Assembly: GCA_035236585.1 (NCBI GenBank)
Contig: CP141126.1
Location: 10,243,001-10,307,000 of the forward strand
DNA: 64,000 bases
From: Warburgia ugandensis
Lineage: Eukaryota > Streptophyta > Magnoliopsida > Canellales > Canellaceae
Direction: 5' to 3'
The position numbers and the translations under genes were made by a program. Positions within the stretch are counted from its first letter, which is position 1, and each line of letters opens with the position of its first letter. The notes below the pieces were generated by a model. That model made no database searches. It was given only the letters and a program-made list of their open reading frames with translations, and had not been told where the DNA came from. Shown in pieces: positions 1-12,359 of this stretch.

Positions 1-454
1 GCCCCTTGCCCTGCTGTATTGTTGTGTATATAAATGGTCAATTGTGAGATAGTGACAGAAAAGCTTAATGTCCAAGTGTACATCTCTTTTTGTGATTGTA
101 CAGTGTACTCCAGGACACATTTTAAAGGCCACAAATATGGAATATATGAAACTGAGCCTTGTAGGTGAGGATTGCAGTTGGATGGGATCAATCTCTCGGT
201 CCATAACTGACCTGCCTGGTCAAGAGTTTCTGTATGTGGTACCATCAGAAGGCAATCATGTGGTCCAGGATCGATATGGTTTCCCCATGGCTTGCAATCA
301 ACGGTGTTATCTATTCGTGAAACTTGAACTATGCTTATGAACGAAACAACTGATTGAGGTGGGACTAGACGTCGGATCCTAGCTTGATTTCTGGGCTTGA
401 ATGTGGACATCTGCCTAAGCATGTCGAATATGGTGCTCGAAGTTTCTTGTTAGG
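1..454. other. Intergenic, no gene recognised
   Basis: A 90-codon open frame runs through the first 340 bases, but I recognise no domain in it, it contains several Met codons and no signal peptide, and its neighbours are transposon debris. It may be the 3' end of a gene lying to the left of the window. I can support nothing firmer. Confidence 0.4.
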
Positions 455-650
455 GCTTACCATCATCATCATCAAGACCTTATCTCAATTGGAAGTCCAC
501 TCCATGAATCTTATTCTTTCATTTCTCTCTATCAAGTATCATGGCTTCATTTAGTTTCAAAGCTTTTAAATTTTTTCTTATCACTTTTATCCACATTCTT
601 TTGGGCCTTTCTCTTGTCCTTTTAGAACCTTCTACTTATATTGTCCTTGT
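455..650 (-). mobile_element. RTE-type LINE 3' end fragment (copy 1)
   Basis: Read on the minus strand this is the last part of a plant non-LTR retrotransposon: the short basic tail after the reverse transcriptase domain, then a terminal GATGATGATGATG microsatellite (seen as catcatcatcatc at about 463-475 on the plus strand). The same segment recurs near 21.7 kb and 26.6 kb. The best preserved copy, at 26.6 kb, encodes HVQRRP and the pattern VEGSKRAK-R-WIEVTRKD, typical of the C-terminus of RTE-type LINE reverse transcriptases as I remember them. The copy is 5'-truncated, as LINE insertions usually are, and has stop codons. Confidence 0.6.
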
Positions 651-2339
651 TAGGATTTATATTCTACAAAAATCCCATAAATGCAATTATGTAAGCCGGA
701 CAATTGGGCCCTTAGTCTTGACATTTCAGGTTCCAATAATAAAGAAGTACGCAGGGAATGTTCGCTCCTTTTTTCGCTTAAGATTGTAAACATCAAAATC
801 AATCAAGTGCAGCATAACGGGGATCAATAAGGAGAAACAACTAGCTGTATCTCATCTTGCACCATAGTATGATAGATAACGTATATTCATGCAGGTCATA
901 CTATGGCTACCAGCTCTAGCTAAGGCCAGATTAGTTGGTTAAACCAACATAATAAACTGGAGTTATGATCATCTGATTGTAGGTAATTAACAATTCGTTT
1001 TTGGCCCTACTGGATGTATGGTCAGAGGACCACAGAAAACCTGCATCCACCACTCCAACCACAATGAGGCACAGAATCCTGATCAAGCGGAATGCTAGTA
1101 TAGCGTACTACAACACCCCAACAACGGTGCAGCTCCGCCATTCTTGTTGGTGCGCCTAACACACACACACACCATTGATCCGTGCCATGCTTCTGATTCT
1201 ACTAATTTAGATATCTACTAGTGCACAAGTCATGCCAAAATGGCCCTTCAAGCATTCCTCCTTGATCAAATCTACTTATTATACGCCTACTCGTCTTGTC
1301 CATGGGTAAGGAAAGAGATGAGTTTGGCATGACCGTAAACACTGTTGTCATTCGATTACCCGTTTTTCTCAATTTTTTCTTCGCTGCCAATGTCAACTTA
1401 AATAGGCCCATTCATCTTAAATGCTCAAGGTGTTAAACATTTGCAGCTCCACAACATAGAAGTAGTAAGAGTCTTATAAAATGGTTTTGATGAGGCTTAT
1501 TTAGTGAATCTGCCCTTCTGTTTAGCGGGCCCGTATTTTTTTAGGTTAGTCCTAAGGACCAGGCAAGAACCATGGCATACCAGAGAATGCCAGCATATGC
1601 GCAGAGCAGTTACTGCATTCAGTGCAGTGTGTCCTGTAACTGGGCATCATGTGGGGGGGTTTAAGGTATCATTCTCCTTCTGTGCTAGACGTATTTAGGT
1701 ATTTTCGATTAACAATTGGTAGGGCAACGAGAGAAAGACATTCAAAGGTGGTCCTTACGTACGCAATTTATTATAAACTGCTAAGTAATTTCTGTTTAAT
1801 ATAACCTGAGGAGGATTGTGAGTTTCTTCAGGATTTTGGGAATTCTAGTGATTCCAAATATCTTCAACTATTTGTGAAAAGGGATTAAGATCCAAAAAGT
1901 TCTTAAAATTTTAAAAATGAATGTTCGATCCAAAGTCCCCCTAAAATGTAAGATAACTATTTTTGTAAGCTCAATATAGAGGAGTTTTAATAGTTTCAAC
2001 AAATGTCTACCACAGTTGGTTGCAAACCACTCGACGTCTTCCCTGATGTACCCTTAGTCGCAGGGTTGAATTGCCACTTTGTTCTTTGACCTGAGATCAG
2101 ATTTTGTGCACATGAGTGATTTGCTTTGTAATTCTTCCCTAAAAAAAAAAAGAAAAAAGAAAAAGAAAAAGAGGCAGTTCTGATCATTTTAGGAAAAGTG
2201 CATGATGCTAAGGATTCTATAGTATACTATTAGAATTTTAGAAATTTCAGTATCTACAATTATATGTGATGGACTCAAGATCTAATGAATCTTAAAATCT
2301 GAAAATTTTGATAAAATTGCAAGTAGCAAAAGTTGTATC

Positions 2340-2398
<59 letters not shown>

Positions 2399-3124
2399 AA
2401 TATGAGAAATATAGATCATATAGATAAGGTAGCAGTTAACATATATTGAATCCATAAGCCTTCAATGCATCATGCATGATCAATGGTCAGAATCTTCTCT
2501 ATTGCATCCGGACATAATATGGAAAAGATCGGACTGCCAAGATGGAAATTCAAGGGACCATAAAAAGTGATAGTCAAGGATAAGGTCGAGAAAGAAGATT
2601 ATTTTGACTTTTTTACTGTAGTGTTTCCATACTGGATTCCAGCTCCAAATGCGTCTTCTTTCACACTGGGTTGTTTCACCTTTCACGTAAGGTAATATCC
2701 ACTTCGTGGTGGGCATCCGGCGCATGTTAAGATTCCAGGAGCCCCGACGGACAGTTATAAATATTGCCAGAAGAGCCACTAAACACATTCTCTGCAAGTA
2801 TCCGTGCAAAGGATGAAATTTGCTTTGCTTGAAGATGAACGGAGACCTCACCATACGCGTTCGGTCTTCCTCTCGCCTGCAGCCTAGGCTAGGGTTAGGG
2901 TTCGGGCATTGTCTTACTCTTTATTCCTTTATTATTTGATCTTTTAAAGCAAAATTTCGAAAATAGTAAAACCTTTGGATTTCCTCCAGTTTCGCAATTC
3001 AGTCTCGTTCAGCTTCCTTCTGTTAGGCTTAGGGTTTTAGATTTTATTCAGATCGAAAAAACCCATTTCTGTATGGTTGCGTGGCTTCCTTTAAGATGAG
3101 ACGGTGTCGTCTTATTCATGGTTG
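651..3124. other. Intergenic, no gene recognised
   Basis: AT-rich sequence with a long GA tract near 2.35 kb. A 124-codon minus-strand frame at 2480-2854 has no recognisable domain. Short TAGGGTTAGGG-like words near 2890 are only two units long and are common in plant 5' leaders. They may mark the old upstream part of the FAR1-like relic that follows. Confidence 0.4.
2342..2397. repeat. (GA)n microsatellite
   Basis: About 28 uninterrupted GA units. No gene is adjacent on the left. The FAR1-like relic begins about 0.75 kb to the right. Confidence 0.95.
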
Positions 3125-4380
3125 TTTCAACAGCGGTTCAAAGCTATGAATGGTACAGCTCCAATGGCAATTATAATTGATCAAGATGGAGCGATTGATG
3201 CAGCAATTAAGGAGGTGTTCTAGAGCACTTTTCATTGGTTTTGCTTGTGGCATATTGATGGAAAAATTATCCCCTAAGCTTTTCATATCTCATGGTACGG
3301 AGTTTGAGAAACTTTGGGATGAATGCATCAACAAGGCTATCATAGAAGAATAATTCAGAAATAGTTGGGAAAAAATGGTTCGGTACTTTAACTTGGAGAA
3401 CAATAAGTGGATTCAAGACTTACATCAGCTATGGAAGAAGTGGGTTCCAGTGTTCTTGAAGATCACCTTCTTCGCTGGAATGAATAACCACACGAAGAAG
3501 CCAAAGCATAAATTCCTATTCAGATAAGTATGTCGATCGGTGAACGTCACTTTCATATTTTGTGCAACAGTACCATCTTGCAGTATGAAGATGTTGCTTT
3601 GCTGAAGATGATGAGAATTTTGCATATGTCAACTAGGCTCCACCACCTATCACTGAGTACAGGTATGAGAAGCATTTTCAGGCCAAATTCACATGGAATA
3701 TATTCTTTGAGGTTCAAGCTGAAATTAAAAGAATTGCATCATGCAGTAGCAATGTTGAAGGGCAGACCAGTTCATGTGTTGGGGCAGAAGATGAGAGAAG
3801 TAAGCCTAGCCTAGAGATATTACAACATTTTCAAGTCCCATGGGATGCTGGTCTGAAGGAAATAAACTATGTATGTCAATGTTTTGAATTCAAAGACTTC
3901 CCTGTTCCCATGCTATGTTGAAGCAGTGTTGGGATATTAGAGTTCCCTTTGAAGTATATGTTAATGAGATGGAGGGAGGGCCTGCATGAAAGGCACAAGA
4001 ATAGAAGTGCATCCTATAGACAAGATCAGAATGGGCTAGATGTTGCAGAAACAAAGTCTAACTTCATTAAGCATAAAGCTGCAGAACTTGGAAGAAAGCT
4101 GCAACAAGTAAGGATTTTGCCTTACTTGCTTCAGAAATGATGGATGAATATCTTGGATATTATGATGATTTAAAAAGTCATGTGAACCACAAAAAGTGCC
4201 AGTTGATACTACAAAATCTTGTTATGTGTAAATAGGAGATCCACTATCTCTGACTACAAAAGGGGCCCCTAAAAATAAAGGAAGATTGAAAGGGTCCACA
4301 GAGTGTCATATCAAAGGAAAAACGGTGTAGATATTGTAAACAAGAGGGTCACAATCAATCAAAATGTAAACAGGTTAGCT
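3125..4380 (+). pseudogene. FAR1/FHY3-related (MULE-derived) gene relic
   Basis: Translated across several frames, this stretch keeps the order of a FAR1/FHY3-family protein. First comes the end of a MULE transposase domain: MNGTAPMAIIIDQDGAI, then after an in-frame TAG at 3221-3223 the FHWFCLWHI motif. Next is the NLEDN-KWIQDLH and KWVPVFL-FFAGMN region near 3.4 kb. Then there is a SWIM zinc-finger-like stretch (CQCFEFKDFPVPMLC near 3.88-3.92 kb, with the usual Cys-x-His largely lost), the PLKYMLMRW segment, and a C-terminal knuckle read as CRYCKQEGHNQSKC near 4.33-4.37 kb. Intact members bind DNA and act in light signalling. This copy has multiple stops and frameshifts, and I find no N-terminal FAR1 DNA-binding domain. 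A decayed gene and a decayed mobile MULE cannot be told apart here. Confidence 0.75.
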
Positions 4381-6302
4381 TTAACCTACTATACTTATTT
4401 CAACGTGGTTTTCTTTTGAATTGAGACTAGCTTGTTAAATTTCAATGATGTTTTAGAAAGTGAAAGACAATGCCAAGAGAAGACTTGAAAAATAAAGTCG
4501 AGAACCACTAGTTTGACTCTACATTGCAACTTAATTAATGCTACTTGATCTCCTGTCTCACTGTAAGCTTTGTGAATATGTGTAAGAATATAATCCTTGT
4601 GCAGGCCATGAGTGTGGAACTCATACTAGTTGTGAAAAAATGATCTGACAGACTTCCTTGTCTAATACTCTTTGCTATGGTCACTCTTTCATGTACACTT
4701 TCTTGATTTTCATTGTAGGAAGTAACAGTTGCCGGAGTAGTATTGTCAGACTATCACTTTGTCACTCAAGATAGTCAGTTTCATTAGTGAGAGGAAATAG
4801 GTAAGGAAGATTCTAGTAATTCTCAAGTAAATTCGGCATTAGAATAACTCTGTTCTTCTTTTAATCTATGTCGAATAAACATTGAATTTGGTGACCTTGA
4901 CAAGTAAATAGTTGAAATGCCCAAATGGCTTATGTATTTGTTCCCACTAACTAATGTTTTTGGTTTTGATTTTCCTGTGGGAAAAAGCTAAACAAGTTGC
5001 CTAGTCGATGCTTGCCGTTGGAGTAAGCATTCTTTTAATTCTTTTTGAAGCCTGGTCGTAGTCACAACTGCAAGCACATTCTGAGATTATCTCCCTCAAA
5101 AATATTATGCTCTTTATTAGATTATTATGGACAAATTATTCTTGTGCATGTGCTGGAATATGTCTGCAAGTGAAATCTTTGTGTTCCTGTAGGGAGATAA
5201 TTACAGTGTAGTTTATTTTCTGTCACTCATGGAGAGCTCAAAACTTTTATGTGCTATGAGAAAATTAAGGACTGTGTAATTTTCTCATAAGCCAAAGTCT
5301 ATGTATTTCAGAACATGAGGTCCATTTAATGAAGTAATCCAATTCCATTCATGTTTTCTCTCAATTTCACTATTTTGCTGTACTTCCCTTTCTCTTTGTG
5401 ATTGGTTGTTTCATCTAGCTTACAATAGATAGGATCTGCAAATGTATAATTGGAAACATTAACAAGGATCTTAATGGATTCGAAGCACCATCATCTTGAG
5501 AGCAATTCCCAGGTGCTCTCCCACCTTGAACTAAAGATCCAAAGCTGCTCAAAAACTGCAAATTCCCTGACCTCATTACCTAAGCTCTTCACATGCCATA
5601 AGAAAATAAGGTTTGGAAAAACAAAAAAGAACAATAGCAATGGAGAATAGAATGGCACACCAACCCTTGGTCGACCAGAACATCTATAACTGTAATTTCC
5701 TCCAATTTGACTAGGCAAGCAGATTACTAAGTGGACCTTTTAAACAGTGGTCATGAGCAAGCGAATGACTGCGAGGAAAATGGTAGCCAGCAGAAAGACA
5801 GTGTCTCATTAACCCGCAGACCAAGCAAGATCAAAACAATCGATTGACAGAGCAAGTGCAGGACTTCAAGAAAGCAAAAATTTCACCTCTTGTTCCAATG
5901 TTAGAAGATCACAAATGGCCAAAAGACCTGTCTAACCCAATTAATACATCTTACTGCACTAAGCAAAGAGAACACTAGCAAATACGACTTCACTCACTGG
6001 TGATATTTTTGGCAGTTGACCTCCATATCAGAAAGAAGAATGTCACAAAATTTACTAGTCATTGAGAAGGCACACCATCTTGAAAGATCCTCCACACACA
6101 GTCTCATCTAAATCCCTCCCGCAAAATATTACAGAGACAAACAACCATCACTTGAATCAATTAGATGCAACAGGTAAATCCAACTTATGCACACACTGTC
6201 GTATCTAAACCTGTAATGACTAGACAAAAGGCTATCCAGCTGCCGTATCACAAACAAACGCGAAAGAATCAACTGAATTCCATCTCTAAAGAACACCAAC
6301 AT
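4381..6302. other. Intergenic, no gene recognised
   Basis: Mostly AT-rich. The part up to about 5.4 kb could be the old 3' region of the FAR1-like relic. Two overlapping frames near 5.45-5.72 kb (66 and 75 codons, opposite strands) show no domain. Confidence 0.4.
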
Positions 6303-6482
6303 TAAGGGTAGCCCCAGTGCACCAAGCTCCCACATATACAGGATTCGGGAAAGGGGTGGACCACAGGGATCAATAGTATGCAGCTTTACCTTGTATTTTA
6401 CAAGAGGCTGTTTCCACGTTTTGAAACCATGACCTCAAGGTCACATGACAACAACTCTACTGTTGCGCCAAGGTTCCCCTTC
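6303..6482 (-). mobile_element. Au-type SINE, copy a
   Basis: Member of the tRNA-derived Au SINE family, described once here. The sense strand starts with GCCTTGGTGCAAYGGTA (Pol III A box), then GGTCACGGGTTCAAG (B box), then the diagnostic CAGCCTCTTGCAAAATGCAAGGTAAGG body, CCCTTGTGGTCC, and ends GGGAGCTTNGTGCACCGGGCTGCCCTTTT. Here it lies in reverse, nearly full length, between imperfect 15-bp target duplications at 6288-6302 and 6483-6497 (core gacaccaacat). Confidence 0.88.
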
Positions 6483-6497
6483 AAAAGACACCAACAT

Positions 6498-8980
6498 GAG
6501 AACGAATAATTACAGCAACCGAAAACAACTTCATCAAAGCTACCAAACGCACGTATACTCCATAGCAGAGCAAGAGCTGATATTATCGCTCGTACAAAAC
6601 ATTAAAAGCCCAACAATAATGTAGCTACTTAATCCTCATGTTCTTTCCCTCATCCAATGAATCAAAAAATAGTATAAGAAATTCATGGAAAATGCAAGAA
6701 ACTACATCAAAATTTACCTTAGCCAAATCAAACTGATCTTGCTTGATCATGTTGGCGAGCATTGCAAACGTAGTATGGGTAAGTAAAGCTCTAAGAACCT
6801 GCCTGTAATTGGGAGCCCCATCAATTTGTAGATCCTCCCCTGTAACACATCGCCTGTTCTACCTCTTTCTTAATAGGCATCTACATGATCAAAATCAAAT
6901 TCTTTTGTCAACAACAAAACCCAGCAAGCTGTATATCACATCATTCAAGCAAGATAAAGAGAAATTTGGGAAGGAAAGAGTGTCCGATTCACCTTGTCAA
7001 TCAAGACAGATTCACTGGTATTGCGAGATCTACAGATGACAAAATTCGAGACGAGAATCAAGAATAGATTTTTCAAAAATTCATTAAATTTTTAGACCTG
7101 ATTTTATGATAGGAATCTGATATATCGAGATCCTTTGAACTTTATAAATAGAAGCCAGAGGAATCAGCAACGATCATCTCTCTCAATGTAAAACTTTTTG
7201 TACATAGTAGAACTTTTCTTCTTAACATAGGCTGAATTTGGCTGAATCACGTAAATCTCCTCTCTCTCCATGTGTGGATTTGGCTGAATCACGTAAATCT
7301 CCTCTCTCTCCATGTGTGGATTGACTCCCGCAAATCTCTTCTCTCTCTATGTGTGGATTGAGCCAGGAATTTGTTGTATTTTAATCTGATCTCTTAATTT
7401 TGATGTTCATAATTGATCATCAAATTTTCTTTTAGATTTCTTACTGTTACTGGTTCAATGTTTTGATGGAGTCTTAATCCTAGCCTAAGAAAATTAGTGG
7501 CGTTCTTTGTTTTTAGCACACAAGATCGTCTGAGTAATCTTTGTTGGCAAACGCTACTCCTGTTTCTCCTTTTCCGCATCTCCTACATGCACGTAAATCG
7601 GTAGTTTCCAAAGTAATTTAATGTTCTTGTACTTGCAATTGATCGACCATGCTGCAGTCAAAAGTTTCACTTTGTGAGGTATCACCTTGATTACTGAACT
7701 AGCTGAAGATCGAGATCCGAGCTCCACAAAATGATGTGGTGGATATTTTCAGTAGCATGCAAACAAAGTGGGAATCTATTTGGAGCGTAACAGCCTCTCT
7801 TGGACAGGTTATCCATTGTTAGAATCTTAGCTTTGAGAATAACCACAAAAAAGCCCTTATAATGGATGGGTTTCTCTCCAATTCTTCAAAAAGTGGGCAT
7901 CTCCCTAGTGACTGTGCTTCTACAGAGAGCTCAGATCGATAAGTTTTCGATTTCATCACCGATCATCCAAGCTGCTCTATGTAGTTTGTGTACACAGTGC
8001 TCAACTGATTGTAGAAGTACAGTTCTTTAAGGATTTCTTCTTCATAGAAGTACAAAAAGATCATAGGTATAGGCTCCTGAAACCCGTTGTCAGTGAGGTG
8101 TCTCACCTCCTTAATTGACGCCCCTCTTGGCCTGAAAATTGCAGAAAGATATTTGAATTGGTTAGATATCTAATTTTCTCTTTGAGCTATAAATCTAGGC
8201 TTCTCCATGATTTGGTTCGAAAAAATTTTCATGTAGAACCAAATCTATTTTCTGTAACTCCATTCTGAGGATTCAACAAGAACTACTCGTTCGCTGAAGT
8301 TCCATATTTTCTTTTGACAGCTTCAGCCCATAACCCGTTCTTTTGTTACAGGTTGGTGTACCTTCTCCTCTTGGTCAAGGTGGACCTCTCTTCTTTTCAT
8401 CATCTTCCCGCAAGAGATCACGTTCAATTCTCTCGGTTTTGCTGATAGTTGTCACTGCAAGTATGCACTGCTTTCACAAACGTAATCCTCGCTCTGGAAG
8501 AGAGCATTTATTTCAAGCCTCCAGCTTTTTCCTCATTTTGGAAATAGTGCCATCCCAGATTACTTATGTTATGCTTTCCACGCATAAAGAAACTCCTAGG
8601 TAGGAGGAAGAGGGCTGAGCACACTGAAAGCAAAGAATGCTATAAATTTCTGCGCAACAGTAATGTCTGTCACTCCGTGAAAGCTATACTAGACTTGTCC
8701 ACATTACTAATTTGTCAGGAGATCAACTCCAGATAGGAGAAAAGGGTCTTCACATTTCGGACATGATTCACATCCGCCACCTTGAGTAGAATTATATCAT
8801 TGGAGTTGTGACTAATCTAAGACTCTGACTATTCTCTTTCACTGCAATGAACAACCCAATATTGGCTTTCTCCTCCATGGACAACTAATGCACTCGATCA
8901 GGATAGTAAGAAGGGGAGACAAGGATCTCCTTGATAGTGCCCCTTAAACTTGAGAAGTAACCTTTGGCTTCCCATTTATA
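6498..8980. other. Intergenic, no gene recognised
   Basis: Contains a TATAAATA word near 7143 followed about 95 bases later by a 42-bp tandem repeat, an arrangement that could be an LTR fragment. I find no matching second end or primer binding site. Open frames at 7394-7579 (minus) and 8343-8603 (plus) have no recognisable domain. Confidence 0.35.
7237..7358. repeat. 42-bp tandem repeat, about 2.9 units
   Basis: Units at 7237-7278 and 7279-7320 are identical (core ggctgaatcacgtaaatc, then a CT-rich stretch and atgtgtgga). A third unit at 7321-7358 is diverged and slightly shorter. The exact match of units one and two points to a recent duplication. Confidence 0.9.
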
Positions 8981-9140
8981 AAGGGCAGCCCCATTGCACA
9001 AAGCTCACAGGGTCTAGGGAAGGGCGGACTACAATGGTCAATAGTACGTAGTCTTATCTTGCATTTTGCAAGAGACTATTTTCACGTCCTGAGCCAGTGA
9101 CCTCAAGGTCATGCAACGACAACTTTTACCGTTGTGCTAA
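8981..9140 (-). mobile_element. Au-type SINE, copy b
   Basis: Reverse-oriented copy with the gcattttgcaagag body and the gacctcaaggtca B-box region. It is flanked by perfect 15-bp direct repeats, ggcttcccatttata at 8966-8980 and 9141-9155, taken as the target duplication. Part of that repeat also resembles the reverse of the SINE head, so the exact 5' end is uncertain by about eight bases. Confidence 0.87.
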
Positions 9141-9155
9141 GGCTTCCCATTTATA

Positions 9156-12100
9156 AGAATAGAAATGTGAATTGCTTAAGCATGGTAATAAGCTACGAGC
9201 TAACCTGTCCTCCTAAGTTAATTATTAATTTATTGTATGCCAGTGCAATAAATAAGATTAATTTATATGCCAATTTTGTTTTACATATTATTTTGTAGTT
9301 GTATCTTTCCTAAATAGTAATAGGAATAGCTCATGAATCTCAATGACTGAGAATTGATAATTAACACTAGAAGGAATATAAAATATTTGAAAAGTCTTCA
9401 AGTGAGAGTCGGACTGAGGATCAACATTTGGAAGCACTTGTTAAATGTGATGCTTCTAATAATATGGAATAAAATCATTTTCAACCATCTAGGTAGAGAC
9501 TCAAGGCAAACATGATACTATACAAAAGTGTATTTGTACATAGAACAGATGAAACATACCCATCTATAGATTGGATTTGAGAGGTCCATAGCTTAAAGAT
9601 GGCTCAAAATATATTCTTGAGATATTAAGAGGTAGACTCTAACTTTAAGTGATACCAGATTCACCAAGAGTATGAGATAGATAATACGTGTCACACAACC
9701 TCACAAGGAAAGATATTTTGACAGGGCCCATCATAAAGTATACTTAAGCAATTCATGCATTGTTTTCTGTAAAGAAATTTATCGATTTAGTAAAGTCATT
9801 AATAAATGATGTGGCCTGCATTAGCTTGCACACCTAGGCTTATATTTAGATGTAACTTGCATGCCACAAATAAGATACATTTATTGGTTTGACCATATAA
9901 TATAGTTAGCAATAAATGACCTAATTATAATATAAAATCTATTTTATATTAATCACTAGTTGGAGCTCACGTGCGTGAGGTGTCCCCTTGTAATTGAATG
10001 ACAAAATTGAGTGTACCATAGAAAGTCAAAATTTGACTACAAAGTCAAAGTTTGAGTAGAGTTGTTATGTTTGAATTAAATGGGGTGGAATATGCATAGA
10101 TCAAACTAGTAAGGTGCATGCTCGAGAAAAATGGGATAAGATATTTGGTATTACCCACTCTTAAACCTTTATTCATTTTTAGTTCTTGAATTGAATAATA
10201 AAGCTAGATGATTTATTATAAATTAATGTTAGTGTAAGGTCTACTTGATAAGATATCAACAAGACTAACAATCTTGATCATTAAAGATCTAAGCATATAT
10301 GTAGCACGAGTCCTCTTAGAGATTTGTTTCTTGAGATAAGATACCTATGAAATAGAAAGATATAGAATACTATTAGAGGTTAATTTGTTTATATCCATGA
10401 AATCAAAAGTGACAAAAATTTTATTATCTCTTGATAGAATAATGTATAAATGGCTAATGTCATGTCTAATACCAAAAAATGTTTGGCTAGGTCATGTACA
10501 CAACTTGTGGCCCATCATGAAGTAGGCAGTTAAAAGCTTTTATCTGCCTCTGACCATTTTTAAAACGAAGTAGGCCGTGGTTGCCCTGACTTACAACAGG
10601 ACCTTTGACAGCATGCGATTTGATCACATTCATACAAAATTTTGCGCATATGTGGGTTGTCAGAAGTGCTAGACTAGAAAGGATCTATAGTACACAGCTT
10701 TACCTTGTATTTTGCAATAAATTTCCATCTATTCGTGAAAAAGAAACACCATAACCAACGGACTCTGAGAGAAAAATTAGAATGTAATTCTTGGCTTGTA
10801 ATAAAGAAAGAAGGAAAACTCTAACCACTAAAACTCGCAACTTCAACCCATAGAATATTGGCATGACCGGTTTTAGCATCACCATCCCAAGAAGGAATAG
10901 TGGTGCGAGCCCTGGCAGACCATTGCCGACCGTCCTGTCAGCATCTTACAGGTATTACAAGCACTTATGCCGGTGGGAACCATAATCAAACATCTCGAGT
11001 ACCAATGGCGGTCCCACAATCTTGCCCTGGAATCAACCGTCATAAAGTAGGATTACCATCCCAAAGTGGTTATATGGGTCAAAGATTAGCGGGCAAAATT
11101 AGATCGGTGAGATGGGCAAGTCGTCATAGCTCCGAATTTCTTGTCAAAAGTCCCATCCATATATTCTCGCTCATCCGATCAACAGTCTAGATCATTGGAT
11201 ACATGTGCTGGCATGGTGGGCCAGAGTGCATTAGTATAATGAAGGGATCAACCTAATTGAAGAATTGCCGAGGCGAATATTCAAAGGAAAAAGAGAAATG
11301 GTGAGTGCGTAGAGAACAATGCCCACTTTTTGTTTCCAAGGTCCCAAATCTCTCATGCCTCTCAAGGCTTTCCTCTTGGCCTCTGCTCTGTAAACTTTGA
11401 TTTGGTAACACTAGCCCAAACAAATAATTAGAAGTTTCCTTTTGCCTTTGGGATTGGCGTGGTCTAAGGAAAGCCTGATCGGCACAGCTCAGCTTGCAAA
11501 TTTTCTAGTCCTCATCTGTCGACACTATTTATTCATTCGGGTCCCACTTTCAACTATCAAGTTACCCACGAAAAGAGGGTTCCTCCATTTTTCTCTTTTT
11601 CTTTCCTCAGCAACCGGACGTGCAGAGTCAGTCAGCAAGCATTTCAGCATTTGCGGCATTTTGTCTTCCCTCCTCTTCTTGTTCTTCTCACCTTTTGATC
11701 CATACACAAGGAAGGTTGAGATGAATTCAAAGGCGATCCGCGTCATTCATCGGTGGTCTAAAAAAGTCACACCAACAAATCTTTTTAATCAAAATTGGGA
11801 TCTGGATTCTTGCTTTGGACTGTTAATCTGCCGTGTAGATGTAGGGCAAGTGCGAATTTCAACCAATGATGTTGAGGATTGGGTTCCACAGATGACCTGC
11901 TGCATCACTGTGCGGTCATGTGGGTGGCGTTTTGTGGCCTCTCTCGTTCGCCTGTCAAGGGGAGACCTCTCGTAGTAACGTCCGACGTTCTGGAGATATC
12001 TACTTAGAGATTTGTACGTTAACTTTTGCATCGATTCCCTTGCTTTTCTGCAACTATGCTGTGCCATGCAGTGCTTTCTTTGGCCATGGGAGGGAGGGCG

Positions 12101-12359
12101 ATGGAGTTCATCGCCGTAAACAATGGAATGAATTTCGTGGTATAATTTGTTGTTAACATGAACAAAATGCAAAATAAAATCAACTGTTTCTAATCGATGT
12201 ACACACCACGAGAGAACACGAGAAGCAGAACAAGGAAAAATTCTCAAAATTCTCTTCTTTTGGGTGTTTCGCTTGTTGCTGTTGTTGTCTTTTCCTATTG
12301 TCAATTTGGTGGGCGGTTAGAGAGAGAAACAAGTGGGGGAGAGAGTGGTTTGATCAAAG
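9156..12359. other. Intergenic, no gene recognised
   Basis: Holds only a SINE fragment near 10.7 kb. The pair of long frames at 11442-11975 (plus) and 11789-12304 (minus) overlap antisense to each other and show no domain. The end nearest 12.36 kb should include the 3' UTR of the U-box gene. Confidence 0.4.
10680..10727 (-). mobile_element. Au-type SINE fragment, copy c
   Basis: Only the middle of the element remains: ggatctatagtacacagc followed by tttaccttgtattttgcaa, in reverse orientation. Both ends are missing. Confidence 0.6.

Noticed and set aside
2888-2905. Interstitial telomere repeat
   Set aside because: Only about two TAGGGTT units; such words are common in plant leaders.
11442-12304. 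177- and 171-codon ORFs on opposite strands
   Set aside because: They overlap antisense, show no domain and no exon signals. One may cover the U-box gene 3' UTR.
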